From Dyadobacter psychrophilus (lineage in GTDB: Bacteria; Bacteroidota; Bacteroidia; Cytophagales; Spirosomataceae): DNA of 64,000 nt. The DNA lies in assembly GCF_900167945.1 (NCBI RefSeq), contig NZ_FUZA01000011.1, forward strand, positions 1 through 64,000, given 5' to 3'. A program made the position numbers and the translations under genes. Positions 37,258-46,900 of the stretch are shown here, in pieces. The stretch's first letter is position 1, and each line of letters opens with the position of its first letter. The notes under the pieces are model-generated. The model ran no database searches, was not told where the DNA came from, and saw only the letters and a list, made by a program, of their open reading frames with translations.

Positions 37258-38769
37258 ATGACATTCAAGCTTATCTTATCAACTGCGATTTTTTGCACAT
37301 TTCATGCGTTCTTGTATGCACAAGAAAAACCTGATGCGCCAGCGCGCTTCACGGTTCACGTCCAATTCACGGAGCCCTTAGGTATCGATTCGCTGTATCT
37401 TCGGATCAACAATCGCTTCTTTTCAGTTATTGTCGGAAACGAGCAGGTCATAGCTGCTGGCAAAGATGCAAATAACGGCTTTACTTTCAGGATCCGCCCC
37501 GATCAGTCGGCAGGCCAGTTTGATATACGCAGAAAGGCAAAACGAAATAGCAGTCAGGATGCAGAATTGGTATCAATGCCTTTCGTTTTGGCTCAGCCAT
37601 GGCAGTCAGAAGACAGTATTGTTATTAGAGTTTCCAAAAGGCCGCTTGACTATTTTTCAGGAAGCTTTCCTTACCAATACGAAATGAAATTCAGCGGCAA
37701 GGGCGCCCGGCGTTATCAAGCCAGATACGACGCCAGAATTGCCTACTACGAAGCAGGATTTGCGTCTTCAAATTCCCGGCTTTTTGATTCTGCGGGCGCG
37801 CGCTACCAGGATCCTGCGCGAGAAAAAATCCATGCCGCACTCTCGATTTTGGAGCTGCACAAATCAAAAATCAGCTTATCAGATTATCAGTTGATTAAGG
37901 CAGATATTTTAGCTGAAAATTTCAAATCCCGCTACAATGCACTGCGGTTTGCGCTGCCCCAGCAAACAGATACTGCCGCTTTGGCCAGAAGCTCCGGCCC
38001 GCTGGCATCTGAAATGGATTCGCTCATTGCCAGCGTCCCTGAGCATATCGCCCAGCAATCTTTTGATTTTATCAGGTTTCTAGCCTGTAAACTCGAATTT
38101 GATAATCAGTTTGCCACTGCAAAGACAGATCAGCAGATCGATCTTGTAATAAAGCATTATCAGGGCCCACTTAGAGACAGACTGCTTACAGTGTTGGTTC
38201 AAAACAGAAGATCTGACCCCCGTATCAATGAACTGTATGAGCGGGTAGATAGGCTTGTAATGGATCAGGATAGCAAAACAGAGCTCAGGAAAATGGCGGC
38301 CACACTTACGGGTATCGATGCCAGGGACTTTGAATTGCAAGATGCTGGGGGCAATATGGTGCGCCTGAGTGAATTCAAGGGGAAAGTAGTCTTTATTGAT
38401 GTGTGGTTTACGGGCTGTGGCGCCTGTGCGCATTATTACAAAAATGTGCTTAAAAGTGCTGAGCAGCAGCTAGATGGCGATGATCAGATTGTATTTGTAA
38501 CGGTTTCAGCAGACACACAAAAAAAGCTCTGGCTTAAAAGCCTGAGCACTGAAAACTACACGGGCGGCCATTCAATCAATACGTATACGATGGGAGAAGG
38601 CTTGAAGCATGACTGGACAGCATACTATGACTTTGAAAGTCTACCTAAAATGCTCATCATCGACAAAAAGGGGCGATTACATAGGATTTTCAATAACGGA
38701 CTTGACAAAGCAATCAGTACCTCACAGCAGCTGGTCTCTACCCTCAATGAGGTCAAAGCAATGAAATAA
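37258..38769 (+). CDS. TlpA-like thioredoxin-fold protein with long N-terminal domain
   Basis: A 503-residue exported protein with a Sec signal peptide (LILSTAIFCTFHAFLYAQ). The first 340 residues form an unrecognised domain rich in short helices. The C-terminal 160 residues are a TlpA/AhpC-type thioredoxin fold: GNMVRLSEFKGKVVFIDVWFTGCGAC with a redox Cys387-x-x-Cys390, then LPKMLIIDKKGRL. This long TlpA architecture is frequent behind SusC/SusD genes in Bacteroidota. It would reduce or shuffle disulfides in the periplasm or at the surface. The stop codon lies inside the bidirectional terminator hairpin. Confidence 0.88.
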   Translation: MTFKLILSTAIFCTFHAFLYAQEKPDAPARFTVHVQFTEPLGIDSLYLRINNRFFSVIVGNEQVIAAGKDANNGFTFRIRPDQSAGQFDIRRKAKRNSSQDAELVSMPFVLAQPWQSEDSIVIRVSKRPLDYFSGSFPYQYEMKFSGKGARRYQARYDARIAYYEAGFASSNSRLFDSAGARYQDPAREKIHAALSILELHKSKISLSDYQLIKADILAENFKSRYNALRFALPQQTDTAALARSSGPLASEMDSLIASVPEHIAQQSFDFIRFLACKLEFDNQFATAKTDQQIDLVIKHYQGPLRDRLLTVLVQNRRSDPRINELYERVDRLVMDQDSKTELRKMAATLTGIDARDFELQDAGGNMVRLSEFKGKVVFIDVWFTGCGACAHYYKNVLKSAEQQLDGDDQIVFVTVSADTQKKLWLKSLSTENYTGGHSINTYTMGEGLKHDWTAYYDFESLPKMLIIDKKGRLHRIFNNGLDKAISTSQQLVSTLNEVKAMK

Positions 38770-38800
38770 CCTATTTCCCTGACCGTACAGGGAAATAGGT
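38769..38800. terminator. Bidirectional hairpin terminator
   Basis: ACCTATTTCCCT and AGGGAAATAGGT form a perfect 12-bp stem with an 8-base loop (GACCGTAC), exactly between the converging TlpA-like gene (+) and DUF6520 gene (-). There is no strong T-run on either side, but position and perfect stem make a two-way terminator the best reading. Confidence 0.75.
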
Positions 38801-38808
38801 GACTTAGA

Positions 38809-39093
38809 TTATTGGTCTCGCCACTTGGTTTCACTCACAGCTGGCCCTTTGGCAATGCGTCCTGAGGCGTCGGGCGTAAGTGAGGTAACGATCTCGCAGG
38901 CTTCTTCTTCCCCCTGACCGCAACCCGCCGGGGCACTGGCCGAAGTCTGGTAGTAGGTTGGCTGCTCGTCACTGACGTGAAAAGTAGCAAGCGTGCTGTC
39001 CTTAGCCGTAACATTCTGGGTGGCCAAAGCCATACCTGTGCCCAGTGCCAGTGCCATAACAGGCAACCAGTTGATTTTCAAATGCGTCTTCAT
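38809..39093 (-). CDS. DUF6520 family small exported protein
   Basis: A 94-residue protein with a Sec-type signal (WLPVMALALGTGMALATQNVTA) and a short mature part with two cysteines close together in PAGCGQGEEEACEIV. This fits DUF6520, a family of small secreted proteins seen only in Bacteroidota and often encoded next to MauE-like membrane proteins, as here (84 bases downstream of the MauE gene). The function is unknown. The Cys pair and the nearby TlpA- and MauE-like proteins suggest disulfide formation. Being short, secreted and in the same gene block as LanB, it should not be ignored as a possible peptide product, but its fold looks like an ordinary exported protein. Confidence 0.8.
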   Translation of the reverse strand: MKTHLKINWLPVMALALGTGMALATQNVTAKDSTLATFHVSDEQPTYYQTSASAPAGCGQGEEEACEIVTSLTPDASGRIAKGPAVSETKWRDQ

Positions 39094-39177
39094 ATGTTTA
39101 TTGTTTACATGTTTGTTCCTACTCTTTTACAGGTTTTCAGAAATGCCCTGATTCTTTTTTGCGCAATAGAATATTTT

Positions 39178-39612
39178 TTAGCTGCGTGGTTTGCCCCAGA
39201 GAATGGCAGCGATGAGTAGTCCGATAAAAAACAAATTGAAAGTAAGGTGCTCTGTCCAGCTCATACTAGCCAGCACGCCTCCGCAGCTGCATGGGATTGG
39301 GGCCTGGCCCGTAAGAATAGCGATGATGTAAATGCTAAAAGCAGCCAGTAATACCAGGGCCAAAATCAGCCCTGTTCTAAGTGTGCTTCTAAAACAAAGC
39401 AGCAAGCAGACCAGGATTTCTGCGGCAGGCACCAGCCAGCTCAGGGGCAGTGCAAAACCTTTTAAAAGGGGCGAGCCGCTAAGCTGCCCCTGAAAGGTCT
39501 TCATCTCTAAGAGCTTGCTTACAGAAGCATACATAAAAAGCAGCATAGTGCTGGCTTGCGCAGCAGCTGTTAGTAGAATGGCAGCCTTGGTGGTCGTGCT
39601 TAGATTGTTCAT
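39178..39612 (-). CDS. MauE/DoxX-like redox-associated membrane protein
   Basis: A 144-residue membrane protein with four hydrophobic helices and a P.PCSCGGVL Cys motif in the third loop followed by MSWTEHLTFNLFFIGLL, the usual MauE-type ending. MauE proteins help form disulfides during methylamine dehydrogenase maturation, and Bacteroidota copies accompany thioredoxin-like proteins. It is encoded between the Crp/Fnr gene and the DUF6520 gene. A TATCCCG/CGGGATA hairpin (39612-39633) overlaps its start region and could mark an operator or attenuate translation. The reductant partner may be the TlpA-like protein encoded on the other strand. Confidence 0.85.
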   Translation of the reverse strand: MNNLSTTTKAAILLTAAAQASTMLLFMYASVSKLLEMKTFQGQLSGSPLLKGFALPLSWLVPAAEILVCLLLCFRSTLRTGLILALVLLAAFSIYIIAILTGQAPIPCSCGGVLASMSWTEHLTFNLFFIGLLIAAILWGKPRS

Positions 39613-39685
39613 ATCCCGTTTTTTGTCGGGATAAAACTAGTTGTGATTCAAGGGGATACCCTACACCTAAGCCAAGAAGTAAACC

Positions 39686-40249
39686 TTAGCGCCGGCGCGC
39701 TCTGATCCGACTCAGCGAATAGGGACGGATATTTAAAAAGGCAGCAATGTCTTGCAGCAGCATCCGTTCTGCCGGGTATGCCTGGCAAAACAGTTCGTAG
39801 GCCTCAGATGGAGGGATCTGCATTAATTTGGCGCGGAACTCTCTTTGCTTTGCGTCGTTGAAATAGATCTTGCGGGCAAGCAGATGCCCTAGGGAAAAAT
39901 GATCAAGCACATACTCAGTAGCTACTGCATCCATGTATAGCACTATCGACGTCTCAACGGTTGTAATCCGCTCACCAGGCTCGAAAACAGCCCTGTTTTT
40001 GCTTAAAACAATGTCACCTTCCTGCCAAAAGCGGCTCACGATTTGCTTTCCGGAATCATCGGTGTAGGTAGATTTTAGCAAGCCGCTGCAAAGCATCCAT
40101 GTGCGGCTTGCGTGCCGCAGGTCACTAAAAAGCGGCTCGCCTTTTGAAATCGCCTGCACGTGCAACTGATTAGATAAGTAAGATCTAAGATCAGCACTGA
40201 TGGGGGCATAGCCTTCAAGTAGATCCAGTAAATTTAAGATGCAGCTCAT
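39686..40249 (-). CDS. Crp/Fnr-family transcriptional regulator
   Basis: A 187-residue regulator starting at the ATG that overlaps the stop of the upstream gene as ATGA (start at 40249), so the two are translationally coupled. The N-terminal cyclic-nucleotide-binding-like domain runs to about residue 125 (YLSNQLHVQAISKGEPLFS, WMLCSGLLKSTYTDDSGKQIVSRFWQEGDIV). The C-terminus ends with a short helix-turn-helix (LLQDIAAFLNIRPYSLSRIRARRR), a normal length for the Bacteroidota group. It has no FNR-type Cys cluster. A likely controller of the neighbouring MauE/DUF6520 or SusC operons. Confidence 0.87.
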   Translation of the reverse strand: MSCILNLLDLLEGYAPISADLRSYLSNQLHVQAISKGEPLFSDLRHASRTWMLCSGLLKSTYTDDSGKQIVSRFWQEGDIVLSKNRAVFEPGERITTVETSIVLYMDAVATEYVLDHFSLGHLLARKIYFNDAKQREFRAKLMQIPPSEAYELFCQAYPAERMLLQDIAAFLNIRPYSLSRIRARRR

Positions 40250-41436
40250 CGGTTTTGATATTCCTCTATCCATTTGATCATTGATTGAAGTGTAGATATG
40301 ACAACCTTGCGGTCATTTTCTTCAAGGGTATAAGACTTGCTTCGCATACTCTGCCAGGATATATCTGCCTTAACGGATGTAGACAAATACGGCGCAAGGC
40401 TCTGCATGATGGCCACCAGCGATTTTGCCTGAAAAATCCTGAGTGCATCCATGCTCCGCAGGATAATAGCAATCTGGTCGACGGAAAGAAAGCATAGGAC
40501 TTTGAATGGCTTTCCATCACTAGATAAGGGCAGCCGGCTGTTTGCCACTTGCTTGCTGTAAAGCCTGGCAAAGTGGACTTCCTGCTCAAACCAACTGCCA
40601 ATGACCTTTTTGATATCAGGATTTTTGTCGTCAAAGGCCCGCTTGGAATGCATCTGGATCTGGCAGAATTCTTTGTAAAAAAATTGCAACTGTACCAAAC
40701 CGCTGTGGGCAAAGTCCTGCTGCTGGATTTGCAGAGCAATCTGGCCGGTATAAAAGCGTATAAAATCAGCATTGTTAAAATTGAATCCGATCAAAAGGTT
40801 ATGAAGATTATTCTGATTGATGCTGGCCTGCTCATGGATCTGCATCTGGGTAAGGCCGGCAATGAGTCGTTGATGGTAAATCAAATCAGTTTCCATTACC
40901 GACCGGCCCGGTTGATGTGCTAAATGCTGCTGGATAGCATCCCGAAGTATTCCCAGTGGCGCAGGGTCAGTGAGCTTTTGGCAAACCTCCTTCATCCAGC
41001 CGCTAAACCTTTCTATCAGCTGATCGCGCGCAGCTTGGAGCAGGACATAGCCAACGACTTTTTTTCTGAGTGGCGGCCCGTGTAAACTCATCTCAGCGGT
41101 GTGAAGCACGCCAAAAATACATGCGCTCAGCGCCTTGCACGCCGTGGCAATTTCCGCGGATTCACCTTGCCAATACTGCTCATTACGCATGGCCTGATCG
41201 TAAAGCAGCACCAAGGCGTTGTGGTAATTTTTTAAATATTGATTTTTGTTCTTACCGCTGAGCTCAAATGATTTGCGCCTTAGAAACTGCCTTTGCTTTT
41301 CATATTGGCGGTCAGCCTCAATGGCAATGGTCCGGCAAAACATGGCAGTCAGGTAAGTTTTGGCCGCCTTATCTGCTTTAAACATCTCGGTAACGGCCCA
41401 ATCCAGCCAGTGCAGGGGGTAATTGATTTCTTGCAT
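40246..41436 (-). CDS. Unrecognised 396-residue protein coupled to the Crp/Fnr gene
   Basis: I do not recognise a family. The protein is soluble, mostly helical by composition, with no signal peptide, membrane span or obvious catalytic motif. It is rich in Gln, His and aromatic residues (DFIRFYTGQIALQIQQQDFAHSG, FYKEFCQIQ). The end overlaps the Crp/Fnr start by four bases (ATGA), so they form an operon. It lies just downstream of the short Ser/Thr-rich ORF and its hairpin. Being in the LanB block in the same direction it might handle the peptide, act as a partner of the regulator or serve an independent accessory role. It is not a LanC cyclase: no conserved zinc-binding Cys-His motif or GxxHG pattern is visible. 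Confidence 0.75.
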   Translation of the reverse strand: MQEINYPLHWLDWAVTEMFKADKAAKTYLTAMFCRTIAIEADRQYEKQRQFLRRKSFELSGKNKNQYLKNYHNALVLLYDQAMRNEQYWQGESAEIATACKALSACIFGVLHTAEMSLHGPPLRKKVVGYVLLQAARDQLIERFSGWMKEVCQKLTDPAPLGILRDAIQQHLAHQPGRSVMETDLIYHQRLIAGLTQMQIHEQASINQNNLHNLLIGFNFNNADFIRFYTGQIALQIQQQDFAHSGLVQLQFFYKEFCQIQMHSKRAFDDKNPDIKKVIGSWFEQEVHFARLYSKQVANSRLPLSSDGKPFKVLCFLSVDQIAIILRSMDALRIFQAKSLVAIMQSLAPYLSTSVKADISWQSMRSKSYTLEENDRKVVISTLQSMIKWIEEYQNR

Positions 41437-41588
41437 ATCACAATTGTTAATGCTAAAAGTGAAAGCGCAAAATCACTGCGGGCGCGGAATTCTTAAAATT
41501 TGTGGTACCAGATATCCACTTACAGGGATCAATGGTAGTGAGCGGATCACCTTTGATAAAATCCGGGCGGCACCGGGTAGGTTACTAA

Positions 41589-41615
41589 ATACAGGCAGCG
41601 CCAGGCTGCCTGTAT
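41589..41615 (-). terminator. Hairpin after the candidate precursor ORF
   Basis: ATACAGGCAGC and GCTGCCTGTAT form a perfect 11-bp stem with a GCCAG loop. On the minus strand it starts 5 bases after the stop codon of the 49-residue ORF and is followed by TTTAG. A terminator or an mRNA-stabilising 3' hairpin just behind a small peptide gene is typical of RiPP precursor genes. Confidence 0.7.
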
Positions 41616-41620
41616 ACAGC

Positions 41621-41770
41621 TCATATCATGGTCTTCTGCTGATTGATTGTGCAGACCACCCCGCTGGTGGTAGGAGAGGAAGGCACAGATGCATTCTCAT
41701 GCTGCGGGCCGAATACGATCAGCTGACTTTTTTTGAAAACCGGTTTGTGCTGAATGCTTTGATTTTTCAT
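41621..41770 (-). CDS. 49-residue Ser/Thr-rich peptide, candidate LanB substrate (RiPP precursor)
   Basis: A 49-codon ORF with an ATG start and TGA stop. The first 24 residues are basic and hydrophobic (HKPVFKKSQLIVFGPQ), like a LanB leader with a F/L-x-hydrophobic patch. The last 25 carry Ser28, Ser31, Ser32, Thr34, Thr35, Ser36, one Cys40, then Thr41 and Thr47. That fits a peptide whose Ser/Thr could be dehydrated, with at most one lanthionine ring. Its neighbours are the histidine kinase gene upstream (107 bases) and a perfect hairpin downstream. It lacks the GG leader end of many Bacteroidota precursors. Identification is by position and composition only; no homologue is known to me. Confidence 0.55.
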   Translation of the reverse strand: MKNQSIQHKPVFKKSQLIVFGPQHENASVPSSPTTSGVVCTINQQKTMI

Positions 41771-41877
41771 GTCTTTTAAAATTTAGAGTTGAAAATGCGG
41801 AAGCCACAAAGCAAAGTACAAATCATCATTACTGTTAATTTCTGGGACCAAGCGCACCAAAATGGATACGAAAGCAC

Positions 41878-43047
41878 TCAAAGCAGGTTTTTCGCGCGCA
41901 GTGGCAGCGTCAGATCAATGGCAAATGAGCTCTCATTCTTGCTGATCGTAAAGCTGTGTTGCTTGGGATATTGAGCTTTCAGGCGCCGGACAATGTTATT
42001 AAGACCTATTCCGGAGTCCGGCCGGCGCCCTGCATCAGATTCAGGTAGCTGCGGCAGACTGTTGATGATGTAAAAATGAAGCGTATCGTCCTGTATATTT
42101 GCTTTGATGCGCACATAGCTTTTTTGATAGGAATCATGCACGCCGTGTTTGATGGCATTTTCTGCAAGGCTCACCAGCAATAAGGCCGGTACTTGATGCT
42201 CTGGTTTAATGCGTCCCAGTTGCTTGTAGCTGATCTTTGAGCGGCTCTGGCTTCTGGCAGATTCCAGAGCCAGTATATCCTTCAAGCACCCGATCTCCTC
42301 TTTAAGAGCCACTGCATGCTGGGTTCCTTTATAGAGTGTATAACGCATCACAGAAGACAGGGAGGCTAGATAGGAGGCGGCTTTATGCGAAAAAGGCAAT
42401 AGTTCTGCGTAGGCTGCATTGAGCAGGTTAAATATCAGATGCGGAGAAAGCTGGGCTTTCAAAGAATTGATCTCGGCCAGTAGGCCTTCCTTTTGTATTT
42501 GCATGCGAATGCGCTCATTGATGATAGCAGTCTTGAAGACCTTAATTGAAGCCGGAAGCAGTAGCAGCTGTAAATCTTCAAAATCATAAAAAACCATGAA
42601 AAGGCCCTTACGGCTCAAAAGGTCGCTTTCCATGTAGAGCCGCCACAGCATTTGAAAGGCGGGCGCGGCATGCTCGATGTCAAGGCTAACGCTGGCGATG
42701 TAAAACATGGCCAGCGTCGAAAGGTGTATGGCAATTAGCGAAGCTACCAACACGGAAAACCATAGTTGAAAGCCGCCCAGGCGCCCTCGAAGCTGATGAT
42801 AGACCAGCATGCAGCCGTAAAAAACCGGGATGTATCTCAGATAGTATAAACCATAAGCTGCCAGCATAGGCCTTGTTATCTGGATTTGATAGGACAACGG
42901 CCAGAAATACAGCAGATGGCTTATAACAAATAAGGTCCAGAAAGACACATGCATCAGCAGCCGTGTATGCCCGTTTTTGGGAAATATCAAGGAAAAGGGC
43001 TCACCGCTAGCCTGTTTTAGACTTGCTATTGAGTCAGACGCCTGCAT
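41878..43047 (-). CDS. LytS/YehU-family sensor histidine kinase
   Basis: A 389-residue membrane kinase. About four hydrophobic helices occupy residues 32-125; a cytoplasmic helix leads to the His_kinase domain with the H-box QLSPHLIFNLLN, phosphoacceptor His203, and then SSVMRYTLYKG. The C-terminal HATPase part has LLVSLAENAIKHGV (N box) and RRPDSGIGLNNIVRRL (G box). It pairs with the LytTR regulator: its start lies inside the end of that gene (22-base overlap). The signal is unknown; in this setting an extracellular peptide is an attractive idea, since such pairs control peptide systems in Firmicutes. Confidence 0.93.
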   Translation of the reverse strand: MQASDSIASLKQASGEPFSLIFPKNGHTRLLMHVSFWTLFVISHLLYFWPLSYQIQITRPMLAAYGLYYLRYIPVFYGCMLVYHQLRGRLGGFQLWFSVLVASLIAIHLSTLAMFYIASVSLDIEHAAPAFQMLWRLYMESDLLSRKGLFMVFYDFEDLQLLLLPASIKVFKTAIINERIRMQIQKEGLLAEINSLKAQLSPHLIFNLLNAAYAELLPFSHKAASYLASLSSVMRYTLYKGTQHAVALKEEIGCLKDILALESARSQSRSKISYKQLGRIKPEHQVPALLLVSLAENAIKHGVHDSYQKSYVRIKANIQDDTLHFYIINSLPQLPESDAGRRPDSGIGLNNIVRRLKAQYPKQHSFTISKNESSFAIDLTLPLRAKNLL

Positions 43048-43838
43048 ATCTCGTTACGTTCTTTTTTAGAAATACTGACGCGGAAATTATTGTCGAGAGT
43101 AATGATGTTACCGTTGATTTCTGTAACGGCCCCCCGGTTGACTATATACGACTTGTGGGTACGGATAAATTTGTGGGGCGGCAGATTGTTTTCCATATCC
43201 AGAAGCGATGCCCTTGCCAGCAGCTCCTGCTTTTGACCGTAGTATATCTTGATATAGTTTCTTTGGGCTTCTATGAATTTGATTTCGTCCAGGTTAATGC
43301 GAAGGTGTTTTTTATCGGCTTTAACCCAGACGGCCTGTTGATTGACAAAGACAGAAAGCAGCTGTTGGTCTGCAAGGCTACTAGCATCGGCTGATGGTGG
43401 GGACGGCAAGGCTGCCTGGGAAATGGACTCAGTTGGAGCATAGTGAAAGCTGTCGCCAAAATGAGCCTTGAGGCGAAGTTTGTTGACAGCTTTCAAGAAT
43501 TTTTCGAAGTTAACGGGCTTTAAAAGAAATGAAGAGACCTCGTAATCGTAACCATCCAGGGCATACTGTGAATGCGCGCTGCAAAGAATCACGTTGCAGC
43601 GGTGGCCTGGCAGCAGATCAAGTAGAGTTAGCCCATTCAAATTAGGCATATTCACATCTAAAAAAATGATGTCTGGCCCTAGGGCCGGAACCTGGGTTAG
43701 GGCATCAACAGCACTGTAAATGCTTTTTAGATGTGTTAGCCAGCTAATCTGCTCAATGTGATAGCGAAGTACATTGTGTGCAGGCTGCTCGTCATCGATA
43801 ATTACGCATGAAAGCGTTGTTTTGAAATTGCCGCTCAT
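43026..43838 (-). CDS. LytTR-family response regulator
   Basis: A 270-residue regulator with an N-terminal receiver domain (acidic pocket Asp15-Asp16 in IIDDEQPAH, phosphoacceptor Asp61 in FLDVNMPNLNG, KPVNFEKF) and a C-terminal LytTR DNA-binding domain from about residue 165 (VKADKKHLRINLDEIKFIEAQRNYIKIYY, FIRTHKSYIVN, EINGNIITLDNNFRVSIS). It is joined to the histidine kinase gene by overlap and follows lanB by 114 bases. It is the likely local controller of the lanB-peptide block, and LytTR sites should be sought upstream of lanB and the small ORF. Confidence 0.93.
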   Translation of the reverse strand: MSGNFKTTLSCVIIDDEQPAHNVLRYHIEQISWLTHLKSIYSAVDALTQVPALGPDIIFLDVNMPNLNGLTLLDLLPGHRCNVILCSAHSQYALDGYDYEVSSFLLKPVNFEKFLKAVNKLRLKAHFGDSFHYAPTESISQAALPSPPSADASSLADQQLLSVFVNQQAVWVKADKKHLRINLDEIKFIEAQRNYIKIYYGQKQELLARASLLDMENNLPPHKFIRTHKSYIVNRGAVTEINGNIITLDNNFRVSISKKERNEICRRLTQ

Positions 43839-43952
43839 AAGCTTGGTATTTAGTCATTGGCTATAACTAAGATTTGTGCGGCAAAATCCAGTAAGTAGGT
43901 AAACAGATAATCCAATTTATGCAATTGTCGGTTACATACAAAATGGCTGGTG

Positions 43953-46900
43953 CTATTTTTTATTACCGCCTTTTTCTTTTGCCTGCTGGCTAGCGATAAA
44001 TTTGTATAAGTAATGATAGTGCAGTAGCTCTTGCTGCATATGGTCTGCTGCAAATAATCGGTTTAAAAACATATGGATAAAACTGGCTGCCAGCTCATGT
44101 TGTCGCTGCCTGGAAACGGGCCGTTTTGCAGCCAGCTGAATCGTTTTTGAACGGTCAGCAAAAAAAGGCGCCAAAGGTGATTTATTGCCCCTGATGTGGT
44201 CATCGAGTATTTGCTGGATAAGGGCTCGGTCATCTCGGAACTTTTGATTCAACTGATGCTGGTTTGCGCCCACTTTTTTGGCAAGAGCCTTTGCCAAGGC
44301 AAAGCAAAATTCTTTCATTTCTGCCTGAGTGAGTGCCAGGTCTTCCATCAGCATGTATGTTGCAACCAAGGCGATCATCATGCGGTTGGTAGCCAGCCCT
44401 GAGCTGATTAAATCGAGAACAGTGTTGCTCTCAAAGCAAAAAATCGATTCAACGATCTGATAGCTGATGCCGTTATACCGTTCAAGTTCCCGCTGGTATG
44501 TATCCACGCAGATCTTGCTTACTGTGCCGAAATATAGATGCGTCGATAGCGACTCGCCAATCAGGGCCAAGGGCTGGGCTGCGCCCCAAGCGCCGGTTTT
44601 GCAGCGCAAGCGTAGCCGCAGGTGATGGCCTTGATCGTAGTATCGCACATAAAACCAGCAATTGATCACACCCTCAGCCAGAAGCTTTTTTATCACCGGC
44701 AATATTGAATCCGTCAAAATCCTTTCTGCTGAATGGGGACCGCAGTATATTTTCACAAAAAGCCACTCGCTGCCCGGAAGAAAATCTCGCTGCTCGCACG
44801 GATTGATATGCTCACAGACTGGCGCAAGCGACTCGCCCCCCACATGAAGCGTGGGTATGATGATCTGACTAGCAAAACTTTTGCCGCCACTGCCGAAAAG
44901 CCCCGGAAGGCTCTGGCCAACATGCTCAATGATTCTGATGGATTTGTAGCGCTCTAATGCCTCAAAGACAACTTGGAGTGCAAAATCGCTGTCGCTGTCA
45001 ATGAAGAGTTCATTGTCAGCCCAGCATAAAAAGAATAGGCGTGGCACGTTAAGCGGTTTGCTAAGCTGAGCCCACCTGGCTGCCAGCGGAAGTTTTTGAT
45101 GGGCCTTTTCCCATTGGCCAGGCAACGAAATATTCCAGGTTGCCAGGCTAAGAATGATGTGCTTGTATTCTATACGGGGAAGAAAGGGTTGCTTTGAAAG
45201 AAAATCCCAGTCCCAGTTTAAGTGTAAGTCAGATTGCTGGCGGGCTAAGTCACAAAGGAATTTGTATATGGGCACGCCATGGCTATAATTATGGGCGTTG
45301 GTGAGCCTGGGGATGATTCTTTTATTGAGCGATTTAGAGAAAAGAATGATTTGGCCGTCTTCTGTAACGGATACCAGCAGGTCCTCTGCCAATAACTGCG
45401 TGTGATTTGGGGAGCAGAATCTTCTGGATAGGTAGCAAATCTCATGTTTTCTGAGCTGGGGCCTGGACAAAATGTTTGCAGAGCTTATATGTGGCAAATG
45501 GCTAATCTCTGCATATATATGTTCAGGGTGGTACAGCTCCTCGGTAGAAATTCCTTGACTGACCATCCCTTTAAGCACGTGATCACCGTGACAAAAGCGC
45601 GTCATCAAGTTGAAAGCAGAAGGCCCTCCCCAGGCTTGATGTAAAAATTTAAAGTCGCCCTGCTCGAAGGCGGAAGGACTTTTGCTCACCAGTGAGCCCA
45701 GCAAATACGCACCCTCCGTTGGCGCCTTGTCTTGCTGCTTTCCGCCCTTTTTAATTCTGGCAAGGTGATCATCAGTGATTTGTAGAGCCAGTTTATTTTG
45801 GGCTAGGGCAGTAGTATACAAACTAAGTTTGAATTGGCTATACTCGGAAAGCTCAGTATGTTCAGCTGGCAGATCCATTGGATCTGTACCTGTTTGATGG
45901 TACTGCGCCTGTTCCGGTAAGGAATGTTGCCCATATTCGATACCCGAATCAGGATCCAAAGCCAAAAGCAAGGGGACCTGCTGATATTGGTAACGCTGAT
46001 GAAATGCGGCGGCAAAACGGCTCAGTAAAGTGTTTTCTTTTTGCTGAGCCAGCACTGAGAGACTATCAAACTCTGAGATGATCAGCTGGACGGCCGTTTT
46101 ATTTAAGGCAATCTTGTCATAGGGGAAAAATAAGTCAACTTGCAAGGGACAGTGGTTATTATCAGCTATTTGGTAATTTTTTTTCAGTAGCTGATTTATA
46201 ATTCCGGCTTTTTGCGCAGTAGCCACATCTGAGTTTATTACCTGAGCAATTTCATTCAGATTGTTAAGGTGTGTTTCTGCATTTTTAAGACTGCCAATCT
46301 TTGAGGCGGCCCAGCCCAGAAAATCATCGTGAATGCAGAAGGCCTCAAGTTCACTGACCAGAACCTGAGACTCGATGAGTTTTTTGATGTAGGAAAGCCC
46401 CTGATGGGTATCTACCTTCATGGAGGCCAGAAGCAATAGCAGAGATTCGATGCTGCATCCATTTGCCGCCCGCACGAGCAGCTGATCCAAATGCTGACTA
46501 TATTCAACCTCAGTCCAAGTGAAATGTCCGCTGCCCTCATAGATTCTTTCCATGTACTGAAAGCAGCCTGGCGCGCGTCTAAGTGAAGAATTTGGAAAGT
46601 AAAGCAGCTGGCTGCTAAGCTCGTCTTGATGCTGCCAATATTGACATAGCTGCCAGGCGACCCGTGAGTCTAATCGGATGGCAGGCCTGGCCTTACTTAT
46701 GTCACTCATCCCAACTGCCGTATGTGAGCGCAATTCGACGGTTGAGCATCCGGCAAAAAGACCAAAGGGCGTGCATCTGCTGCTCATTCTGATCAGATAT
46801 TTGTACAGGGCCAGATACATTTTGATAGGAGCACTCCTTTCTGAGCTGGCCATTTCTGATCTTAGCGCCCGGTAAAGGGTTGGGGAGGCAAGGTAAATGC

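Noticed and set aside
38809-39093. DUF6520 protein as the LanB precursor peptide
   Set aside because: It has a Sec signal peptide, few clustered Ser/Thr and is usually found with MauE alone; the 49-residue ORF fits better. Not fully excluded.
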